Origin: an uncultured Ruminococcus sp.
Lineage (GTDB): Bacteria > Bacillota > Clostridia > Oscillospirales > Ruminococcaceae
Length of the DNA: 64,000 nt
Assembly (NCBI RefSeq): GCF_947301925.1
Contig: NZ_CAMYUE010000003.1
Location: 62,001-126,000 of the forward strand
Direction: 5' to 3'
Positions 25,950 through 35,036 of the stretch are shown here, one piece after another (position 1 is the first letter of the stretch; each line of letters starts with the position of its first letter). The notes beneath the pieces were generated by a model, which worked only from the letters and a program-made list of their open reading frames with translations, made no database searches and had not been told where the DNA came from. The position numbers were made by a program, and so were the translations under genes.

Positions 25950-28013
25950 ATGAGTACGACAGATATCGCAGTGATAGGCGAAGCATACAGATTTAGCGGA
26001 ATAAGCACGGCAAATGAGCTGTTTGATGCATTATGCGGCAGAAAGGTTCTTAAAACAAGGATCAAGGCTCCGAATGTATTCGATCAGAGTCCTGCATATG
26101 TTCCGTATAGATCAATGCTGGGTGATATAAAACTATTTGATGCAGAAGCATTTGGAATAGACAGTGAAGGTGCAGCAATACTGGATCCTCAGATAAGGAT
26201 CATGCTTGAATGTGCGTGGGAGTGTCTTGAAAGTGCAGGCTGGTCTGCTTCAGGGGATGTTCAGAGAAATATCAGTGTGTTTACAACTGCTTCATTGAGC
26301 AGTTATTTATTGAACAATTTGCTGAATAATGCCGAGGCTTTAGGCAGGCACAGCCATATTGAGCTTCTGGATCGGAATGACAGAAATGTTATTTCGTCAA
26401 TGATCTCAAAGATATTCGGACTGCGCGGTGAGAGTATGTCTGTACTTAACGGCAGCACAAGCTTTCTGCAATGTGTCTGCCTTGCCTGTGATTCAATAAT
26501 CAGCGGTAAATGCAGCGCTGCAATGGTCGGCGGAGCATCCGTATGCGTACCGCAGGAAGCAGGATATGTGTATCACGAGGGCGGTCCTCTCTCGAGAACA
26601 GGAAAGAACAATGTGTTCGGAAATGATTGCGACGGTCTTGTACCTGCTTCTGGCGCGGGAATGTTTCTGTTGAAGCGGCTTGATGACGCTTTGGAAAATA
26701 ATGATAATGTATTAGCTGTGATAAAAGGCTATTCCTGCGGATATGCATCAGACAGAGAAGACAGGAAAAAACTTATACATGATGCATACAGAGCAGCAGA
26801 TGTTTCTCCAGCAGATATATCCTACGCCGAGATAACAGGTACAGGAATTATGGCGAGGGATCTTGAGGAGATTAAATGTTTATCCGAAGTGCTCACTGAG
26901 GAAGGTGCAGCAGGATCATCGTGCTGTCTCGGTTCAGTAAGTGCCAATACGGGATATGCAGGTGAGGCTTCGGGTATAGCTGCTATGGGCAAGCTTGTCC
27001 TTATGCTGAGAAACCGCATTCTTTTCCCACAGGCAGAATACACGGTTCCTTTTGACGGATTTCCATATGACGGAGCTTTTTACATTAACGATATGGCTGA
27101 AACTGTCGAAAATGATACAGGCTGTATGTGCTTAAATCAAGTGAGCGAATATGGAAATAACATACATATTATTTTTACGGAAGCCCCTCCGATTGATACG
27201 AAAGCAGAAGTTCAGGATAACGCATATGTTCTTCTTTCAGCTGATTCACAGGATTCATTAATGGCTTTAAGGGAGCAGTATATCCGGGCTATAGATCTTG
27301 ATCCCGGACTTAACGTGGCGGATATTGCGTATACAACTCAGGTATCACGCTCACAATACAGATACAGGACTTGTATAAAAGCGGGTGACATTAAAGAATT
27401 ACGTTCCGGTCTTCAGAATATCGAGGTAAAAGAGTTTTCTGAGTGTACATATTATCAGCCGGATGAAAATACAGATATTGAAAAACTAATTGAAAAGTGG
27501 AATGAAGGATACAACATTAATTGGAGCGCCTATTATAAGAACAGAAAGCACGGCAGGAATATAAGACTGCCGTTATATCAGTTCGACAGAAAGCTGTTCT
27601 GGTATGAGGCTGCTGAGTCCGGATCTGCACCTGTTAAACTGTTTGAAAACAGTACAGAGACCGGCAGCATACCTGCTGATAGTGTTCAAAATACAGGAAA
27701 GACATTATATGAAAGACCTGATCTGTTTACAGAATATGTTGCTCCGGAAAGTGAGATAGAGCAGGAACTCTGCGCAATTTGGAGCGATCATCTGGGTATC
27801 AGAAATGTCGGAGTTAACGATAACTTCATGGAGCTGGGCGGTAATTCTATCATTGGCACACAGATCCTTAACCGTATACAGCAGAAATACCCCATTGATA
27901 TACAGATAAGCACATTTATAAAAATGCCTACTGTCGCACAGCAGGCTGAGTTTATCGATGAAGAGCTCGAAAAGATAATAAACGGTATGGACTCGGATTT
28001 TTCGTTTATGTAA
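25950..28013 (+). CDS. PKS3: degenerate ketosynthase plus carrier domain
   Basis: A 687-aa protein; ATG 25950 is chosen over the frame opening at 25902 because AGAGGTGG lies 5 bases upstream. The first about 430 residues follow the KS fold end to end, but every catalytic position is changed: Cys to Ser169 (VLNGSTSF), His to Thr296 (EITGTG), His to Tyr336 (NTGY), and the Lys of VKxN to Ala. A linker ends LPLYQFDRKLFW. The carrier domain is of peptidyl type (LGGNSI, S633). Likely role: docking or structural scaffold offering the carrier for KS2 of PKS2 and presenting the chain to the C domain of the next protein. The frame is intact over its whole length, so it is not a pseudogene. Confidence 0.85.
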   Translation: MSTTDIAVIGEAYRFSGISTANELFDALCGRKVLKTRIKAPNVFDQSPAYVPYRSMLGDIKLFDAEAFGIDSEGAAILDPQIRIMLECAWECLESAGWSASGDVQRNISVFTTASLSSYLLNNLLNNAEALGRHSHIELLDRNDRNVISSMISKIFGLRGESMSVLNGSTSFLQCVCLACDSIISGKCSAAMVGGASVCVPQEAGYVYHEGGPLSRTGKNNVFGNDCDGLVPASGAGMFLLKRLDDALENNDNVLAVIKGYSCGYASDREDRKKLIHDAYRAADVSPADISYAEITGTGIMARDLEEIKCLSEVLTEEGAAGSSCCLGSVSANTGYAGEASGIAAMGKLVLMLRNRILFPQAEYTVPFDGFPYDGAFYINDMAETVENDTGCMCLNQVSEYGNNIHIIFTEAPPIDTKAEVQDNAYVLLSADSQDSLMALREQYIRAIDLDPGLNVADIAYTTQVSRSQYRYRTCIKAGDIKELRSGLQNIEVKEFSECTYYQPDENTDIEKLIEKWNEGYNINWSAYYKNRKHGRNIRLPLYQFDRKLFWYEAAESGSAPVKLFENSTETGSIPADSVQNTGKTLYERPDLFTEYVAPESEIEQELCAIWSDHLGIRNVGVNDNFMELGGNSIIGTQILNRIQQKYPIDIQISTFIKMPTVAQQAEFIDEELEKIINGMDSDFSFM

Positions 28014-28103
28014 AGATATCAGAATCATGTGATATATGATGATAATTAATGATAGCACAGCTCTAAATGAATATATTATTAAAAACAGGAGGAAATGCAA
28101 AAT

Positions 28104-31100
28104 ATGGATCTGATGGAAAAAAAGAAGCAGCTTTTAAGCCAGTACAGAAGCGGTAAAATGGCTGTATTACAAGAAAATAAGGTTTTAAAGCACAGATCTG
28201 AAAATGAAATGGTCCCATTGACATTTCAGCAGAACAGGATGTGGTTCATAAATAAGCTGATCCCCGGATGTATAGCTTATAATATACCCATGGCGATAAA
28301 GATAGTCGGAAAACTTGATATTGATGCTTTTGAAAAGGCGATAAATGTTCTTGTTGAGAGGTATGATATTCTCAGAACAGTTTTCAAGGATTATGATACC
28401 TATACTGTACAGGTAGTTATTCCCAAATTACACGTCAGTGTCGGTTATGAAGCACTTGACGATATGAGCGAAGCTGACCGCAGGGAATACATAAATGAGA
28501 AAATGCGCCGGGAAAGTCTTCGTCCCTTCGATCTTGAGAATGGCCCTCTTATAAGAGTTAATGTGTGGAAAGAGAATGACAATGAGAACAGGGCACTTAT
28601 AAGCGTTCATCATATCATTGCCGATACATGGACAATATCCATGTACCTTACCGAATTATGCAGGATATACGATATGATCGTGAACAACAGGCCTGTTGCT
28701 CTCGAGACTCCTGAATTCCAGTATGCTGATTTTGCCTGCTGGCAGAACAAGTACTTTACAGGAGAGGTACTCAGGAAGCAGATGGAGTTCTGGAGCGAAC
28801 AGCTGAAGGATGCTCCAACAGTTATTGAGCTTCCTACCGATCATCAGAGAATGGCCATTGAGAATTTCCAGGGCGGACTTGAGAAGTTTACCATCCCTGA
28901 CGAGCTTATGAAAAAGATCAATGATCTTACGGCAAGATATGATGTTACACTGTATATGTTTCTTATGAGCGTATTCCAGCTGATGATGTACAGGTATACA
29001 AACCAGAAGGACATTCTTGTCGGGACGCCTATCGCAAACAGGACAAAGAGAGAGTTTGAGAAAATAGCCGGATTCTTCTCGAATACAGTTGTTATCCGCG
29101 GTAAGCTTAGTGAGGATATGAGGTTTACTGATTTTATGTATGCTTTGAAGGAAAACATCCTCAACGCATTTGAAAATCAGGAAATGCCATTCGAGAAGAT
29201 AGTTGACGAGCTCAAGCTGGAGCGTGATATGAGCGTCAATCCGCTTTTCCAGGTCATGTTCGTTCTCCAGAACACACCATTTCCCGAGGTAAAAGCCGGA
29301 GATATAACACTTGAGCCTATTGATTTTCACAACGGAACGTGTAAATTTGATCTGTGGCTCTCGATAATCGACTGTAATTCCGTAATGGAATGTGTAATGG
29401 AATATAATAGCACTATCTTTGAACGTTCTACGATATTGAGGATGATAAAGAACTATCTTAAATTACTTGAAGAGATAGTAGCTGATCCCGAACAGAAAGT
29501 TACAGATTATGAGATAATAAACGATAGTGAAAAGCAGCTTATAATGCATGACTGGAATGATACACAGCATGATTTCGGACGTTCTCCTTATCTGCACAAG
29601 CTGATAGAGGAAGCCGTGCAGAAGTATGGGGATAAAACAGCGGTACGCTTTGAGGGAAAAACGCTGACTTATGCTGAATTGAACAAACGGGCAAATCAGC
29701 TTGCAAGATACATCAGATCCAAGGTAAGCGGTACCGAAAACCTTATAGGAGTATGCCTGGAGCGGTCGCTTGAAATGGTGATTGCCCTGACTGCTATAAT
29801 CAAATCGGGCAATGCATATGTATCACTTGATCCAACACTTCCCGAGGATCGTCTGTTATACATGATAGATGATTCGGATTTTGCATTTATGGTAACAGTA
29901 GATAAGCACCGCAGTATGCTTGGTATTGACGACAGCAGATGTATCTCTCTTGACAGCGGATTAGCTGCCGTAGAAACCATGCCGGGGGAGGATATCGAAG
30001 ATGTAGTACTTACTCCCGAAAGTCCTGCTTATATGATCTATACATCAGGTTCTACAGGCAAGCCCAAGGGCTCGGTAAATACTCACAAGGCAATTACTAA
30101 CCGTATTCTCTGGATGAAGGAATACCTTGGCGTTACCAGTGAGGACAGGATACTTCAGAAAACTCCGTACAGCTTTGACGTTTCGGTATGGGAGTTCTTC
30201 CTTCCGCTTATTACGGGTGCTGAACTTATTGAGGCCAAGCCCGAGGGCCATAAGGACAACATCTATCTTATGGATCTTATAGAGAGAGAAAAGGTAACGA
30301 TAATGCATTTTGTTCCTTCTATGCTCCGCGTTTTCCTTGAGAGCCTTGACAGGAACAAGTGCAGAAGTCTTGAGAAGGTGATATGCAGCGGTGAGGCGCT
30401 TCCCTTTGAGCTCCAGCAGAGATTTTACAGGCTATTTGATAAAGCTGAGCTTCATAATTTCTATGGTCCTACAGAAGCGGCGGTAGACGTGACTTACTGG
30501 CATTGTCCCCGCGATTGTAGCAATGAAATTGTTCCCATTGGCAAGCCGATATCAAACTGCAGGCTATACATACTTGATAACAATATGAATCCCGTACCTA
30601 TAGGTGTTCACGGAGAGCTCTATATAGGCGGTATCTGTCTCAGCAAGGGCTATCATAATCGTGAGGAGCTCACAAAGGAAAAATTTGTTCCCGATATATT
30701 TGGCAAGCAGGGCGATCTGCTTTACAGGACTGGAGATATAGTTAAATACCTTCCCGACGGAAACATCGCTTTTATCGGAAGATGTGACAATCAGGTCAAG
30801 ATCAAGGGCTTCAGAATTGAGCTTGGCGAGATTGAGAAGTGTATAGCAGCTCATGAGGATGTTCAGGACGCTGTTGTTGTTGTAAAGGATATAAGAATTA
30901 ATCAGAGCCATCTTGAAGGTTCGGCGTCGATCGGTCAGAGACTGGTGGCATATATCAAGCCAAGAACAGAAGAGCTTTCACAGAGTAATGAAGCTCTGGA
31001 CGAGTCACAGGTCGATCAGTGGAAAAATGTATTTGATATGGCTTATGAAAAGGAGCAGTCGGATAACCCCCTTTACAATTTCATAAGCTGGAACAGCAGC

Positions 31101-34025
31101 TATACCAATGAGCCGTTCCCGCTTGAAAATATGATCGAATGGGCAGATGAAACGGTCAGCACCATAAAAAGCGTAAAGCATGACAGGATACTTGAGATAG
31201 GATGCGGAACAGGCCTGCTTTTCTTCCGTCTGGCGGATGACTGCTCGGAATATGTCGGCACAGACATATCTCAGAATTCTCTTGATTATATCCGAAGATG
31301 TGCTGAGGGAAGAAAAGACGGAATATGTGATTTTGAACTTCATAAATGTTCTGCTGATGATATTTCTGCTTTTGAAAACAAGAAATTTGATATGATCGTT
31401 ATCAATTCGGTTGTCCAGTATTTCCCGAGCGTTCATTATCTGTATGATGTTATCAACAAGCTTTCTGGCTTGCTGAGCGAAAACGGTCATATTTTCATCG
31501 GTGATGTAAGAAATAATGAATTGCTGTCGGATTTCCACCATTCTGTAGAGCTGTTCAAAATGCATTCATCTACTCCGGTGATTGTATATAAGGAAAGAGT
31601 ACAGAGAATTATCGAGAAGGAAGAGGAACTCAATATAAGCCCGGCATTTTTCAGATACGCTGCCGATAGTATAGAAGGGCTTAAAAATGCTGTAGTGCTG
31701 CTGAAAAGAGGCTCATATCTGAATGAGATGTCAAAGTTCAGGTATGATGTGATTCTCTCAAACACAGAACCTACAAAAAAGCCTTTAGTCAGGGATATCA
31801 GTTCATTCAGCCTTCCATTGGAGATGATAAGGGAAGAACTCGATAATTGTGAAGAGGATATTCTTATTGTAAAGGGAATTTTCAACAGCAGGATCGATGA
31901 TGATGTGCTCATATCCGAATTAGCTGAAGGAATGGATGATAACGTTCCGATAAGCGTATTGAAGCAGGAGATCAGCATAAGCAGCAAGAATTCCATTGAC
32001 CCTAATATCCTCATAAAGGTTGCGAAGGATAAGGATATGAAATGCATCTGTCTCATATCGGAAAACGACAGAAAGTGTTATGACGCATTGTTTATGGGCA
32101 GTGAACACAATCTTGATGAGGTGATCACGGCAGGTAATTCAACCGTGAACGATATCCGTACCTGTGCAAATGCTCCTGAGGAGTCTAACAGAGTAAGACA
32201 GCTGGTACCGCAGATAACTAAACTGCTCAAATCTCAGCTTCCGGAGTATATGATACCCTCATTTTTTGTGGTCGTATCAGAGTTCCCTGTAAACTCGAAC
32301 GGAAAGCTCGATCAAAGTAAGCTTCCTGATCCTTCTACCATCAAGCTGCTTGACGATGACAGCTATGTAGCTCCTTCGACTCCTATCGAGAAAAAGATCG
32401 CTCAGGTATGGGCTGAGATACTTGGCATCGAAAAAGTTGGCATCAGGAACAATTTCTTTGAAATGGGCGGCGATTCAATTCTGTGTATCAGATCTGTTTC
32501 AAGAATAAATAATGCAGGTATAAAGATTACTCCAAGTGATGTGTTCCAGAACCCCACCATAGAGGAACTTGCAAAGATAGCTGTGATTTCCGATGGAAAT
32601 GAAGACGAGGATATAATCGCCGAGCCATGGTCTATGGTGACGCCTGAAGAGAAGGAAAAGATCACTGCTTATTTTGAGGATGAGATCGAGGACGCATATC
32701 CTCTGAGTCCGTTCCAGATGTATATGTACAAAAAAGTCACGAATGAGCCTGAGTATGGCGAATTCGTAATGCAGAAGGTAATGACTCATTCCGAAGCACT
32801 TGATATCGATGAATTCAATAAGGCTTTCCAGTATGTAGCGTCAAAGACTCCAATAATGAGGACATCATTCTGGTGTCCCGAGCCGGGAAAGGTATTACAG
32901 GTAGTTCACAGATCAACAAATCTTCCGTTCAGATATATTGATCTGACAGAAGTTCGTCCCGAAGATCAGCATATTCATGTTAAGGAATATCTGCTTGAGG
33001 ATGAGAGAAGGGGACTTGAGCTCGACAGACCGTGTCCTTTCAGACTCTGTGTGGTAGAGTATGTAAAAGGGCAGTATATGCTTATTATGACCAATAGCTA
33101 CCTCTGTATAGACGGCTGGTCACTGAGAACGATAATGGAAGAGGTATTTATGGTATACAATTCTGTATCCGGCGGAGCAGAAATGGTCTCTTACCCTGAA
33201 CATCGTTCATACAGAGATTTCATACGCTGGGTAAATTCTCAGGATATGGACGCTGCAGAGAAATTCTGGACGGGATATATGTCAGGATACAAAAAGTTTG
33301 AGATCATAAAGGAATATAAGCACGGACAGACTTATGACGGGGAAGGATATCTCAGATACAGTACATTCATCGACGGTATGCTGAAGAATGCTATAGAGAT
33401 GTTTGCGAAGAAAAACGGCCTGACTCCGAATATTGTTTTCCAGGCTGCATATTCGCTGCTGCTTGCACTGTATTCTGGCAAAAAGGAGATCTGCTACGGA
33501 AACCTTGTAAGCGGAAGACCTGCACAGCTAAAGGGTGTTGAATCCATAGTCGGCACCAATCTTAATATAATACCGTTAAGAGTGAATATTCCAGATGATG
33601 TCAAGCTTGTATCATGGTGCAAGGAGATAATGAACAACCAGAGCAGCACGAGAAAGTTTGAGAATATCCCTATATCAGATATAGCGCAGTGGTCGGGATA
33701 TAAATGCGATGAGAGGATATTTGACTGCTATATAATCTATCAGAATGTAGTAACTCTTTCTGAGGCGGAAAAGCAGGTATCAAGGGAAAGCGTGTTCTCT
33801 GATGAGTGCTGCCTCAGACTTGGATATCCGCTCAGATTCGATATTTTCCCCACAAGTGACCAGGTTGCTCTTATGACAACATATAAGCAGAAGTTCCTGA
33901 ATAAGGATGATGTCAGAAAAATGCATTCTGATCTCCAGGTTATTCTTGAATATCTTATAAATGTTCCGAATGAATTCCTTAAATCAATATACTCTGATCT
34001 TAAAAATGAACTTGACATAAAATGA
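28104..34025 (+). CDS. NRPS: C-A(Ser)-NMT-PCP-C*
   Basis: A 1,973-aa protein; ATG 28104 sits 9 bases after GGAGGAA, while ATG 28095 abuts it. Condensation domain with HHIIAD (H169-H170). Adenylation domain from about 535, A3 TSGSTGKPKG near 645; reading the pocket positions gives D-V-W-H-I-S-F-V-D-K, a serine code. Between A8 (GFRIELGEIE) and the A10 end (NSNGKLDQ) lies an N-methyltransferase with EIGCGTGL near 1031 and the typical NSVVQYFPS, predicting N-methylserine. PCP S1458 (MGGDSI). A second condensation-like domain closes the protein, with N1664-S1665 where HH is expected and D1670-G kept, so it is probably inactive. It receives the chain from PKS3 and hands on to PKS4 if gene order is followed. 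Confidence 0.92.
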   Translation: MDLMEKKKQLLSQYRSGKMAVLQENKVLKHRSENEMVPLTFQQNRMWFINKLIPGCIAYNIPMAIKIVGKLDIDAFEKAINVLVERYDILRTVFKDYDTYTVQVVIPKLHVSVGYEALDDMSEADRREYINEKMRRESLRPFDLENGPLIRVNVWKENDNENRALISVHHIIADTWTISMYLTELCRIYDMIVNNRPVALETPEFQYADFACWQNKYFTGEVLRKQMEFWSEQLKDAPTVIELPTDHQRMAIENFQGGLEKFTIPDELMKKINDLTARYDVTLYMFLMSVFQLMMYRYTNQKDILVGTPIANRTKREFEKIAGFFSNTVVIRGKLSEDMRFTDFMYALKENILNAFENQEMPFEKIVDELKLERDMSVNPLFQVMFVLQNTPFPEVKAGDITLEPIDFHNGTCKFDLWLSIIDCNSVMECVMEYNSTIFERSTILRMIKNYLKLLEEIVADPEQKVTDYEIINDSEKQLIMHDWNDTQHDFGRSPYLHKLIEEAVQKYGDKTAVRFEGKTLTYAELNKRANQLARYIRSKVSGTENLIGVCLERSLEMVIALTAIIKSGNAYVSLDPTLPEDRLLYMIDDSDFAFMVTVDKHRSMLGIDDSRCISLDSGLAAVETMPGEDIEDVVLTPESPAYMIYTSGSTGKPKGSVNTHKAITNRILWMKEYLGVTSEDRILQKTPYSFDVSVWEFFLPLITGAELIEAKPEGHKDNIYLMDLIEREKVTIMHFVPSMLRVFLESLDRNKCRSLEKVICSGEALPFELQQRFYRLFDKAELHNFYGPTEAAVDVTYWHCPRDCSNEIVPIGKPISNCRLYILDNNMNPVPIGVHGELYIGGICLSKGYHNREELTKEKFVPDIFGKQGDLLYRTGDIVKYLPDGNIAFIGRCDNQVKIKGFRIELGEIEKCIAAHEDVQDAVVVVKDIRINQSHLEGSASIGQRLVAYIKPRTEELSQSNEALDESQVDQWKNVFDMAYEKEQSDNPLYNFISWNSSYTNEPFPLENMIEWADETVSTIKSVKHDRILEIGCGTGLLFFRLADDCSEYVGTDISQNSLDYIRRCAEGRKDGICDFELHKCSADDISAFENKKFDMIVINSVVQYFPSVHYLYDVINKLSGLLSENGHIFIGDVRNNELLSDFHHSVELFKMHSSTPVIVYKERVQRIIEKEEELNISPAFFRYAADSIEGLKNAVVLLKRGSYLNEMSKFRYDVILSNTEPTKKPLVRDISSFSLPLEMIREELDNCEEDILIVKGIFNSRIDDDVLISELAEGMDDNVPISVLKQEISISSKNSIDPNILIKVAKDKDMKCICLISENDRKCYDALFMGSEHNLDEVITAGNSTVNDIRTCANAPEESNRVRQLVPQITKLLKSQLPEYMIPSFFVVVSEFPVNSNGKLDQSKLPDPSTIKLLDDDSYVAPSTPIEKKIAQVWAEILGIEKVGIRNNFFEMGGDSILCIRSVSRINNAGIKITPSDVFQNPTIEELAKIAVISDGNEDEDIIAEPWSMVTPEEKEKITAYFEDEIEDAYPLSPFQMYMYKKVTNEPEYGEFVMQKVMTHSEALDIDEFNKAFQYVASKTPIMRTSFWCPEPGKVLQVVHRSTNLPFRYIDLTEVRPEDQHIHVKEYLLEDERRGLELDRPCPFRLCVVEYVKGQYMLIMTNSYLCIDGWSLRTIMEEVFMVYNSVSGGAEMVSYPEHRSYRDFIRWVNSQDMDAAEKFWTGYMSGYKKFEIIKEYKHGQTYDGEGYLRYSTFIDGMLKNAIEMFAKKNGLTPNIVFQAAYSLLLALYSGKKEICYGNLVSGRPAQLKGVESIVGTNLNIIPLRVNIPDDVKLVSWCKEIMNNQSSTRKFENIPISDIAQWSGYKCDERIFDCYIIYQNVVTLSEAEKQVSRESVFSDECCLRLGYPLRFDIFPTSDQVALMTTYKQKFLNKDDVRKMHSDLQVILEYLINVPNEFLKSIYSDLKNELDIK

Positions 34026-34058
34026 AGCAATAGATAAAGCAAACGATCATATAATATG

Positions 34059-34106
34059 TTTTATGGAAACTGCAGTGCTTTCAGCAGGCTGCGGTTCTCC
34101 ATAAAA
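34059..34106 (+). promoter_or_regulatory. long intergenic hairpin between NRPS and exporter genes
   Basis: 17 paired bases in the stem (34059-34075 with 34089-34106, one bulged C and one G-U pair) and an inner 3-bp stem. No T run follows on the + strand, so it is not a standard terminator; RNA processing, mRNA stabilisation or partial attenuation is possible. A second weaker fold (ATGCTGT/ACAGCAGCAT) lies between it and the exporter RBS. Confidence 0.55.
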
Positions 34107-34190
34107 ATTATAAACCACGGACGATGCTGTGAAGTATTCTGAGCTCACGGGAGCCGTATAACAGCAGCATATTCAATTAAGGAGGAAAAA

Positions 34191-35036
34191 ATGGCATCAT
34201 ATTATTACACACCGAACCCGATGAATTATCCTGACAGGAATCAGATAGGTCGTCATGACAGTACAGAACAGAATTATAATCAGAGACAGTCAGGCGGTAA
34301 GCCTTTCATTTACATCAGAAATATCGAAAAGACTTATTTTACGGGCGATCTTCCATATCTTGCCTTAAAAGATATCTCCTTGACTATAGATGACGGAAAG
34401 ATAACTGTTATTCTCGGTCCTTCAGGCTCAGGAAAATCCACATTGATGAACATTCTTGGCGGTATTGACTACTGTGATAACGGAGTTATCAATGTTGACA
34501 GCGAAGACATCAGCATGATGAATTCCACACAGCTCACCAACTACAGAATGAAAAAAGTCGGCTTTGTGTTTCAGTTCTATAATCTTATCCCTAACTTGAC
34601 AGTATATGAGAATGTTGAGGTGGCCGCAAATCTTACGGGTAATCCCAATGAGAACAAAATACTCAAGAGAAGAAGAAATTTCCGTGAAATAATGAACGCA
34701 CTTGAGGCTGTAGATATGTGGCAGATGAAAGATCGTTTTCCCAAGGAGCTCAGCGGCGGTCAGCAGCAGCGTGTTTCTATTGCGAGAGCTATAGTGAAGA
34801 AGCCGAGAATGCTGTTGTGTGATGAACCGACCGGAGCGCTTGATGTTGAAATGTCGATCCAGGTCATGAAGGTGCTCAAAAGACTTAATGAGCAGCAGAG
34901 AACCAATGTCATCATTATCACGCATAACCCCGTTATCGCTGAAATGGCTCATAAGGTCATAACCATCAAAAACGGTATGATCGCCGAGGAACGTATCAAC
35001 GAGAACCCTAAGAGTGTGGAGATGATAGAATGGTAA
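34191..35036 (+). CDS. ABC transporter ATP-binding protein, MacB/LolD type
   Basis: A 281-aa protein with AAGGAGGAAAAA before the ATG. Walker A GPSGSGKST near 83, Q-loop FVFQFYN, signature LSGGQQQRVSIARA, Walker B LLCDEPTGALD and the switch His in ITHNP are all present, so it should hydrolyse ATP. The first about 40 residues (Tyr/Asn/Gln-rich) are an unusual extension. It overlaps the permease gene by 7 bases, and together they resemble MacB-type exporters. Within the cluster the likely job is export of the product or self-protection; the substrate is inference. Confidence 0.93.
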   Translation: MASYYYTPNPMNYPDRNQIGRHDSTEQNYNQRQSGGKPFIYIRNIEKTYFTGDLPYLALKDISLTIDDGKITVILGPSGSGKSTLMNILGGIDYCDNGVINVDSEDISMMNSTQLTNYRMKKVGFVFQFYNLIPNLTVYENVEVAANLTGNPNENKILKRRRNFREIMNALEAVDMWQMKDRFPKELSGGQQQRVSIARAIVKKPRMLLCDEPTGALDVEMSIQVMKVLKRLNEQQRTNVIIITHNPVIAEMAHKVITIKNGMIAEERINENPKSVEMIEW

